Shown in pieces: positions 6,589 to 11,391 of a DNA stretch of 11,391 nt (its first letter is position 1; each line of letters begins with the position of its first letter). The DNA is from an uncultured Lachnospiraceae bacterium (lineage in GTDB: Bacteria; Bacillota; Clostridia; Lachnospirales; Lachnospiraceae): contig CABSEG010000084.1 in NCBI GenBank assembly GCA_902476645.1, positions 1 to 11,391 of the forward strand, in the 5' to 3' direction. The notes below the pieces were generated by a model that saw only the letters and a list, made by a program, of their open reading frames with translations, made no database searches and had not been told where the DNA came from. The position numbers and the translations under genes are program-made.

Positions 6589-7584
6589 CTACTCCACCTC
6601 AATCGGAACGTGTTCCAACCCCAGACGCACCCTTGTCCCTTTCCCCAGCTCCGATTCAATGGAAATGGTGTGGGACAGTCTGCCCATCACGTTCTTGCAC
6701 AAATACAGTCCGATTCCCGTGGATTTCTTATCGCTTCGCCCGTTGTATCCGGTAAAACCATTTTCAAAAATCCTGGGCAAATCCTCCGGGGCAATCCCGA
6801 TTCCTGTATCTTCAATCACCAATGTCCTGGAACCCTCTGGGGCCATATAGATGGAGATACGTCCTTTTTTGGTATATTTCAGCGCATTGGAAAGAATCTG
6901 CTCAATCACGAAGGTCAGCCACTTTTCATCCGTAACCACAGTGCCATCCAGATTCGAAAAGTCCAGCGCGATTTTCTTTCGGATAAAAGACTTTGCGTAC
7001 TTGCGCACTGCCTGTCTGACTATCCTCTCCAGGGAATACTGGCGAATCATCAGATCTTTTCCTCCGCTTTCCGTTCTCATATACTGTAGTACCATCTCCA
7101 CGTACTGCTCTGTGCGAAAAAGCTGCTCCAAAAGCTCTTCCTGCTGAGGACAGGCCTCCGACTGCAAAAGAAGCCTCATGGCCGCTATGGGCGTTTTTAT
7201 CTGATGCGCCCACATTGTATAGTACTCCATCATATTACGGTACTTTATGGAAAGCTCCGATTCCATCCTCCCCTTGGCTAAAAATACCTGGCGGATCACC
7301 TGTTGATAGTCCTGTTCCAATAAGTTGGCGGACTCTGGCAGATTCTCTAATGTCATATCCGCATAGGAGGTGATCTCCACAAGCCTTTTGTGTTTTCGAT
7401 AAAAGCGGCTATAATCCCAAATCATCCACGCCAATGCCGGCACAGCCCATAACAGCAGTGCATATCCTACCGCCTCCAGAGGAAGCCGGTACAAGAGAAA
7501 TGTGACGGCGCAGATTCCCACACATCCCAAACTGAAACCCATCATGCTTTTCCTAAAACGCAAATATTGTAACCACATCTTCAT
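6589..7584 (-). CDS. BceS-like sensor histidine kinase (intramembrane-sensing)
   Basis: The membrane histidine kinase that autophosphorylates and passes phosphate to the adjacent response regulator. It has 331 residues. Two helices (about 15-32 and 38-57) are joined by only some five residues, so there is no extracellular sensor domain and no clear HAMP domain. This is the hallmark of Bce-type kinases, which read the activity of their partner transporter. Catalytic landmarks are the H-box YYTMWAHQIKTPIAAM (121-136, phosphorylated His127), N-box EQILSNALKYT (228-238, Asn233), DTGIGI (259-264), RIFENGF (271-277) and STGIGLYL (288-295). Its ATG at 7584 directly abuts the regulator's TAG stop, so the two are cotranscribed and probably translationally coupled. 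All expected residues are present. The activating peptide is unknown. Confidence 0.92.
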   Translation of the reverse strand: MKMWLQYLRFRKSMMGFSLGCVGICAVTFLLYRLPLEAVGYALLLWAVPALAWMIWDYSRFYRKHKRLVEITSYADMTLENLPESANLLEQDYQQVIRQVFLAKGRMESELSIKYRNMMEYYTMWAHQIKTPIAAMRLLLQSEACPQQEELLEQLFRTEQYVEMVLQYMRTESGGKDLMIRQYSLERIVRQAVRKYAKSFIRKKIALDFSNLDGTVVTDEKWLTFVIEQILSNALKYTKKGRISIYMAPEGSRTLVIEDTGIGIAPEDLPRIFENGFTGYNGRSDKKSTGIGLYLCKNVMGRLSHTISIESELGKGTRVRLGLEHVPIEVE

Positions 7585-8259
7585 CTATTCCACCACATAT
7601 CCGATGCCTTTTTTTGTCTTAATAAAATGTTCCAGTCCAAGCTCTCCCAGCTTCTTTCGCAGCCTGGTCACATTTACGGTCAGCGTATTGTCATCCACAT
7701 AACTGTCCGTCTCCCATAGTCTGGTCATAATGGCATCTCTGCTTACAATCTTTCCCTTATGTTCCATAAGCATCCACAAAATCTTATACTCATTCTTAGT
7801 CAGCTCCAGTTTCTTTCCCTCATAGACCAAGGTGGTATCCCCGGTATTCAGGATGGCCCCCCGATGTTCTAAAAGGCCTGTCGCCTGGCCTGTAAAATCA
7901 TAGGTTCTTCGCAGAACGGCCTGGACCTTGGCCATCAGCACATCCAGATCGAAGGGTTTCGCGATAAAATCATCCCCACCCATATTCATGGCCATCACAA
8001 TATTCATATTATCGGAAGCAGAAGACACAAAAATGATAGGTACCTTGGACACTTGCCGGATCTGGGTACACCAGTAATAGCCATTATAAAAGGGCAATGT
8101 AATATCCATTAGCACCAAAGATGGAGTATATTCAATAAACGCGCTCAGTACTTCTCTGAAATCCTCCACACAAAGTGCCTCATATCCCCAGGCTTCCAAT
8201 CTCTTTTGCATGGCCTTTGCGATCACCTGATCATCCTCCACAATGAAAATTCGATACAT
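7585..8259 (-). CDS. BceR-like OmpR-family response regulator
   Basis: A cytoplasmic transcription activator of the Bce-type two-component system. It has 224 residues. The receiver domain (1-115) carries the acidic pair Asp9/Asp10, phosphoacceptor Asp52 (VLMDITLPFYNG), Ser80 and Lys101 (AKPF). The C-terminal winged helix (about 130-224) shows LELTKNEYKILWMLMEHKGK (151-170), the SYVDDNTLTVNVTRLRKKL recognition region (186-204) and the terminal KGIGYVVE, as in BceR, GraR and VraR-like OmpR members. The start at 8259 has GAGGAGG 6 nt upstream and a promoter at 8348-8321. Its likely target is the box at 6527-6562 before the ATPase gene. No such box was found in its own promoter region, which fits the usual pattern where the regulator and kinase are expressed at a constant level and only the transporter is induced. 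Confidence 0.92.
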   Translation of the reverse strand: MYRIFIVEDDQVIAKAMQKRLEAWGYEALCVEDFREVLSAFIEYTPSLVLMDITLPFYNGYYWCTQIRQVSKVPIIFVSSASDNMNIVMAMNMGGDDFIAKPFDLDVLMAKVQAVLRRTYDFTGQATGLLEHRGAILNTGDTTLVYEGKKLELTKNEYKILWMLMEHKGKIVSRDAIMTRLWETDSYVDDNTLTVNVTRLRKKLGELGLEHFIKTKKGIGYVVE

Positions 8260-8320
8260 GGAATCCTCCTCTCTTTTCTCCTATCATATCACAGGCTTTT
8301 TCAAGAATCCATATCCCTGT

Positions 8321-8348
8321 TTTATACTGGCCTGGTTCCTTTTTTCAA
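8321..8348 (-). promoter_or_regulatory. Sigma-A promoter for the regulator-kinase genes
   Basis: Minus strand TTGAAA (8348-8343), 16-nt spacer, TATAAA (8326-8321). The start would be near 8314, with a leader of about 55 nt. It is back to back with the plus-strand promoter at 8358-8386, with 9 bp between the two -35 boxes. Confidence 0.55.
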
Positions 8349-8357
8349 AATTGGCTA

Positions 8358-8386
8358 TTTTAAAAATATCAGTTTCTTTCTATAAT
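8358..8386 (+). promoter_or_regulatory. Candidate promoter for the pyridoxamine kinase gene
   Basis: Perfect TATAAT (8381-8386). At 17-nt spacing the -35 position reads TTTTAA (8358-8363), a weak match. The start would be near 8393 and the leader about 27 nt, ending in AAAAAGGAG (8402-8410). Confidence 0.5.
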
Positions 8387-8419
8387 ACGTTCAAATGATA
8401 CAAAAAGGAGAACCTTGCC

Positions 8420-9247
8420 ATGTCCCATAATAACCAAAAAAAAATCGCGCTGATCAATGATTTTTCAGGCTTTGGCCGCTGTTCCATCTGTGTGGCGCTT
8501 CCTGTAATTTCCATGTTGAAGGTCCAGTGCTGTCCACTTCCCACCTCCATTTTTTCTAACCACACGGGCTTTCCCAATTACTTTTTTGACGATTACACGG
8601 AAAAAATGCCCTCCTATATTGCCCAGTGGAAACAGCTGGGTCTGAAATTTGACGGAATCTGTACAGGATTTTTAGGATCCAGGGAGCAGATTCGTATCGT
8701 CACAGATTTTTTCAGAGACTTTAAAACAGCCCAAAACCTGGTGATCGTGGACCCGGTCATGGGGGATTACGGAAAAACCTATTCCACCTACACGCCCGAT
8801 TTATGTCTGGAAATGAAAAAGCTGGTCTCCTATGCGGATATTCTCACTCCAAACGTAACCGAGGCCTGTATTCTCACCGACACACCGTATCGGAATAGAT
8901 TTTATCTGCGGGAATATGAAGCGATGGCCAGACAACTCTCTGAACAGGGACCCGGGAAGGTGGTGATTACCGGCATTACCCAGGGGGATTTTATCGCAAA
9001 CTACTGTTTTGAGCGGGGCAAGCCCTCCAAAGTCATTCGCTCTCACAAGGTAGGTACCCAGCGCTCCGGAACAGGGGATATCTTTTCTGCCATCATCGCT
9101 GCGGACGCGGTTAATCGCATTCCCTTTGAGGATTCTGTCCGAAAGGCATCCCGTTTTATCAAAAAATGTATCTTAAAATCCATAGAGATGAACATTCCCA
9201 CCACAGACGGGGTCTGTTTTGAGGAAGTGTTAGGAACCCTGAAATAA
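8420..9247 (+). CDS. Pyridoxamine/pyridoxal kinase family protein (PfkB-like)
   Basis: A cytoplasmic ATP-dependent kinase of the ribokinase (PfkB) superfamily, expected to phosphorylate vitamin B6 vitamers in the salvage route to pyridoxal 5'-phosphate. It has 275 residues. Visible landmarks are the N-terminal INDFSGFGRCS (12-22), SNHTGFP (46-52) lining the substrate pocket, VDPVMGDYGK (110-119, metal and ATP site), LTPNVTEA (142-149) and RSGTGDIFSA (215-224) with catalytic base Asp220. This block order matches the PdxY/PdxK group; ThiD shares the fold but not the N-terminal pattern. The ATG at 8420 has AAGGAG 9 nt upstream. The radical SAM gene follows after 37 bp with no terminator between them, so the pair is probably one transcript. 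The preferred vitamer is inferred. Confidence 0.83.
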   Translation: MSHNNQKKIALINDFSGFGRCSICVALPVISMLKVQCCPLPTSIFSNHTGFPNYFFDDYTEKMPSYIAQWKQLGLKFDGICTGFLGSREQIRIVTDFFRDFKTAQNLVIVDPVMGDYGKTYSTYTPDLCLEMKKLVSYADILTPNVTEACILTDTPYRNRFYLREYEAMARQLSEQGPGKVVITGITQGDFIANYCFERGKPSKVIRSHKVGTQRSGTGDIFSAIIAADAVNRIPFEDSVRKASRFIKKCILKSIEMNIPTTDGVCFEEVLGTLK

Positions 9248-9284
9248 ACAAAGGCCAAAGGGCCGGCCTGGAAAGGAGTCATCT

Positions 9285-9899
9285 ATGAAAAAGGCAATGA
9301 CGATCTTATATGAAGTACATGAAAACCTCTACGTAAATCTCACGAACAAATGCCCCTGTGCCTGCACCTTCTGTCTGCGTCAGACCAGAGATCATATGGA
9401 GCAATCCAACGTACTGTGGCTGGAGCATGAGCCATCGCTGGAAGAACTCATCGCCGCGCTCCAAAAAACAGACATCAGCAAATACAAAGAAGTGGTCTTT
9501 TGCGGCTTCGGTGAACCCACAGAGGCCCTGGAGGTATTGTTAGGCGGGGCCAAATATCTCAAAGAACATTACCAGAATCCCATTCGGATAAACACAAACG
9601 GACTTGGGAACTTGATTCATCAGACCGACATTACTCCCCGACTGAAAGGGCTGATTGACACGGTCTCTATCAGCTTAAATACACCAGATGCCCGGGAGTA
9701 TCAAAAACTGGTGCGCAGCAAATTTGGAGAGGGCTCCTTTGAGGCCATGCTGGATTTCGCCAGAAAATGTACCCGTTATGTTCCCCACGTGGTCATGACC
9801 ACTGTGGCTACAACCATTTCCCATGAGGAAGAACACTCTTGTGCCCAGATCTGTAAAAGTATTGGGGCAGAGTACCGCATCCGGCCCTGGGAAGATTGA
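9285..9899 (+). CDS. Small radical SAM protein, TatD-associated type
   Basis: A 204-residue radical SAM protein. The iron-sulfur and SAM motif CPCACTFC (23-30) provides the CxxxCxxC triad Cys23, Cys27 and Cys30. It is followed by VVFCGFGEPTE (70-80, the GGEP-like SAM-binding segment), RINTNG (101-106) and DTVSISLNTP (125-134, later barrel strands). The N-terminus YEVHENLYVNLTNKCPCACT resembles the group annotated as TatD nuclease-associated radical SAM protein, whose chemistry is unknown to me. It is much shorter than methylthiotransferases or SPASM maturases and has no extra cluster-binding C-terminal domain. The start at 9285 has AAAGGAG 6 nt upstream; an internal ATG at 9297 lacks one. No tatD gene is in the window. 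It follows the pyridoxamine kinase gene by 37 bp and ends just before a strong terminator. Confidence 0.75.
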   Translation: MKKAMTILYEVHENLYVNLTNKCPCACTFCLRQTRDHMEQSNVLWLEHEPSLEELIAALQKTDISKYKEVVFCGFGEPTEALEVLLGGAKYLKEHYQNPIRINTNGLGNLIHQTDITPRLKGLIDTVSISLNTPDAREYQKLVRSKFGEGSFEAMLDFARKCTRYVPHVVMTTVATTISHEEEHSCAQICKSIGAEYRIRPWED

Positions 9900-9905
9900 T
9901 GTTGC

Positions 9906-9937
9906 AAAAAAACAGAGGAGAGCTTTTTGCTCTCCTC
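9906..9937. terminator. Bidirectional Rho-independent terminator
   Basis: A perfect 9-bp stem (9915-9923 with 9929-9937) closes a five-T loop. On the minus strand it is followed closely by seven Ts (9912-9906), and on the plus strand by the T-rich run 9941-9953. It ends both the radical SAM transcript and the converging CNNM transcript, whose stop is at 9945. Confidence 0.88.
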
Positions 9938-9944
9938 CGATTCT

Positions 9945-11252
9945 TTATATTTTTAACTGTACCTTTTTAATTCTCTTATCTTTTACTTCCAGAATCTGAA
10001 ACTGAACATCGCCCACCTGAATTGGTTCCACATTTGCGCAGTCCGGAATATAATCCAGAATTTCAATCAAAAATCCAGATACGGTATCGTAGCTGTCTGT
10101 CTCCAGTTTCAGATGCAGTTTATCGTTTAAATCCACAATCAGCATAGAGCCGTCCACCAGATATGTATGATCATCCAGCTTTACCAACTCTTCTTCCTGC
10201 TCTTCGTGCTCATCTGACAGTTCTCCCACAATTTCCTCCACCAGGTCTTCCGTGGTCACGATGCCGGAAAACCCGCCATACTCATCAAACAAAAGGGCAA
10301 TGTGATTTCTGCTTTTTTGCATCTCTAAAAACAGATCATCTGTATTTTTGCTGTCCGGGACACACAGGGCCGGTTTTAGCATGGCACGCAAATCCATCTT
10401 GGCAAAGGGCGTATTTCTAAGCTCCAAAAGCATATCCTTTATATACAAAACCCCGACGATATTATCAATGCTTTCCTCATATACCGGTATTCTGGAATGC
10501 CTGGAGGCCAGAATCTCATCAATCTGATCTCCCAGAGGTTCTCCCAAATCCACGGCAAAAACCTCCCGTCTGGGAACCATCACTTCTCTTGCCGTCTTAT
10601 CATCAAAGGAAAAGATCGAGTTGATCATCTCCTTTTCAATCTCGTTGAACACTCCATTTTGGCTGCCTGTCTCCAACAAGGCCCGAATCTCCTCCTCGGA
10701 TACGGCCTCCTCCAAATCCTCCGTCTTCATACCGATCAAATGCAAAAATCCATTGGTGGATAAAGACAATAGCCGGATAAAGGGGGAAAGAACCTTGGAG
10801 ATGTAATAGATGGGACGCACTGCCATCAGACTAAACTTCTCCGCCTTCTGCAAAGCCACCCTCTTAGGCACCAGTTCTCCAAAAACCAGGGTCACATAGG
10901 AAAGTAAAATAGTGACAGCTCCCACGGCAATCGTACCGCTGTAGGGAATCCCCAGACCTCCCATCCACCTTCCCAATACCTGTGAGATACCGGTAGCCGC
11001 CGATGCACTGGAAAAGAATCCCGCAAAGGTGATCGCCACCTGAATCGTGGATAAGAACTTGGTGGAATCCTCAAACAGGGTCTGTATCAGCACAGCATTC
11101 CTGCTTCCCTCCTCCGCAAGCTTCTTGATCTTGTTTTTGTTGACGGAAACAACCGCCATTTCCGCTCCTGCGAAAAAGGCATTTACCAGGGTGAGTACCA
11201 CCAACACCAATAGTTGCAATGCGATTTCCCCGCCAGGGTCACCTGAATCCAT
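9945..11252 (-). CDS. CNNM/CorC-family CBS-domain membrane protein (HlyC/CorC transporter family)
   Basis: An integral membrane protein of the family linked to magnesium or cobalt export (CorB/MpfA in other bacteria; often annotated hemolysin-like). It has 435 residues, the usual length. The N-terminal DUF21/CNNM domain (about 8-185) has helices near 10-32, 64-86 and 106-128 plus an amphipathic stretch at 141-163. It contains NAFFAGAEMAVVSVNK (24-39) and FGELVPKRVAL (124-134), both family signatures. A CBS pair follows (about 220-345: TAREVMVPRREVFAVD at 220-235, RIPVYEESIDNIVGVLYIKD at 254-273, DEYGGFSGIVTTEDLVEEIV at 323-342). An acidic linker and a C-terminal CorC_HlyC domain (about 357-435) end the protein. 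AGGAGG lies 7 nt before the ATG. A consensus promoter and a perfect palindrome lie upstream. Ion specificity is inferred from the family only. Confidence 0.9.
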   Translation of the reverse strand: MDSGDPGGEIALQLLVLVVLTLVNAFFAGAEMAVVSVNKNKIKKLAEEGSRNAVLIQTLFEDSTKFLSTIQVAITFAGFFSSASAATGISQVLGRWMGGLGIPYSGTIAVGAVTILLSYVTLVFGELVPKRVALQKAEKFSLMAVRPIYYISKVLSPFIRLLSLSTNGFLHLIGMKTEDLEEAVSEEEIRALLETGSQNGVFNEIEKEMINSIFSFDDKTAREVMVPRREVFAVDLGEPLGDQIDEILASRHSRIPVYEESIDNIVGVLYIKDMLLELRNTPFAKMDLRAMLKPALCVPDSKNTDDLFLEMQKSRNHIALLFDEYGGFSGIVTTEDLVEEIVGELSDEHEEQEEELVKLDDHTYLVDGSMLIVDLNDKLHLKLETDSYDTVSGFLIEILDYIPDCANVEPIQVGDVQFQILEVKDKRIKKVQLKI

Positions 11253-11260
11253 AAAATATC

Positions 11261-11287
11261 CTCCTAAAAATAAAATGTTTTTAGGAG
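11261..11287 (-). promoter_or_regulatory. Perfect palindrome covering start site and ribosome site of the CNNM gene
   Basis: CTCCTAAAAA (11261-11270) is the exact inverse of TTTTTAGGAG (11278-11287), with a 7-bp centre. It lies between the -10 box (11294-11289) and the ATG, and it includes most of the ribosome site (AGGAGG, 11265-11260). With transcription starting near 11282, only the inner A-T part of the 5' arm would be in the RNA. That makes a DNA operator as likely as an RNA hairpin hiding the ribosome site. Confidence 0.7.
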
Positions 11288-11288
11288 A

Positions 11289-11317
11289 AGTATAACATTC
11301 CTTTTACGGATTGTCAA
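11289..11317 (-). promoter_or_regulatory. Consensus sigma-A promoter for the CNNM gene
   Basis: Minus strand perfect TTGACA (11317-11312), 17-nt spacer, TATACT (11294-11289). This is the closest match to consensus in the window. The short leader (about 30 nt) leaves no room for an M-box magnesium riboswitch. Confidence 0.8.
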
Positions 11318-11333
11318 TTCCAGTGTATCTGCT

Positions 11334-11391
11334 CAGAAAGAGGGTGTCGCAAAATCATCCAATTAGATGATTGAGCGGCGCCCTCGCTCTG
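11334..11391. repeat. Long imperfect palindrome at the right edge
   Basis: Three nested stems share one axis. CAGA (11334-11337) pairs with TCTG (11388-11391). GAGGGTGTCGC (11340-11350) pairs with 11375-11385 over 11 bp including two G-U pairs. AATCATC (11353-11359) pairs with GATGATT (11366-11372) around a 6-nt loop. The structure may continue beyond the window. It could be a REP- or MITE-like element, or a terminator for a minus-strand gene to the right, although the Ts on its minus-strand side (CTCTTTCTG) are few. Confidence 0.65.

Noticed and set aside
6610..7089. Plus-strand open frame of 159 codons
   Set aside because: It is antisense to the kinase gene over its ATPase domain, with no recognisable protein features.
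9252..9269. GC-rich inverted repeat (AGGCC and GGCCT) between the pyridoxamine kinase and radical SAM genes
   Set aside because: Five-bp arms with no T-run just before a strong ribosome site; too short to call a terminator.
11253..11290. M-box magnesium riboswitch before the CNNM gene
   Set aside because: The leader implied by the consensus promoter is about 30 nt, far too short for an M-box.
1..11391. CRISPR arrays, tRNA or rRNA genes, transposases, phage genes, toxin-antitoxin pairs
   Set aside because: No tandem spaced repeats, no cloverleaf or rRNA signatures, and every substantial coding region is assigned to a chromosomal family.

Overview
The window looks like chromosomal DNA from a low-to-mid GC Gram-positive anaerobe of the class Clostridia, most likely a Lachnospiraceae-type gut commensal. 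This rests on the protein families (class III glutamine synthetase, class II aldolase, Bce-type peptide-resistance module, a small TatD-linked radical SAM protein), on strong AGGAGG-like ribosome binding sites and on consensus sigma-A promoters. The genus is not resolved. No rRNA, tRNA, CRISPR array, transposase or phage gene is visible.

Layout. (1) 1-2766, all minus strand: the N-terminal third of a class III glutamine synthetase (runs off the left edge), a class II fructose-bisphosphate aldolase and a YegS/DgkB-like lipid kinase. Each has its own candidate promoter. The glutamine synthetase leader contains a terminator hairpin overlapping an alternative hairpin, so it may be an attenuator. 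(2) 2767-2967: a divergent control region with nested dyads. (3) 2968-3702, plus: a stand-alone FabG-like short-chain dehydrogenase, meeting the next operon tail to tail. (4) 3712-8259, minus: a complete Bce-type antimicrobial-peptide sensing and resistance module in the order regulator, kinase, ATPase, permease. A BceR-type inverted repeat plus a second half-site exactly 20 bp away lies just before the ATPase gene. (5) 8420-9899, plus: a pyridoxamine-kinase family protein followed by a small radical SAM protein, closed by a strong bidirectional terminator. (6) 9945-11252, minus: a CNNM/CorC-type CBS-domain membrane protein with a consensus promoter and a perfect 27-bp palindrome at its transcription start. 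(7) The right edge carries a long imperfect palindrome of unknown nature.

How the genes fit together. The clear functional unit is the Bce module. The permease, with a large extracellular domain, and its ATPase would sense and act on a peptide antibiotic at the membrane. The two-helix kinase, which has almost no extracellular part, would read transporter activity. The regulator would then switch on the ATPase-permease pair through the box at 6549-6562. The remaining genes are housekeeping metabolism (nitrogen assimilation, glycolysis, lipid and cofactor metabolism, ion homeostasis), with no pathway evident among them. I did not find a wholly new system. The most informative unexplained structure is regulatory: the glutamine synthetase leader, the BceR operator with phased half-sites, and the palindrome over the CNNM gene start.
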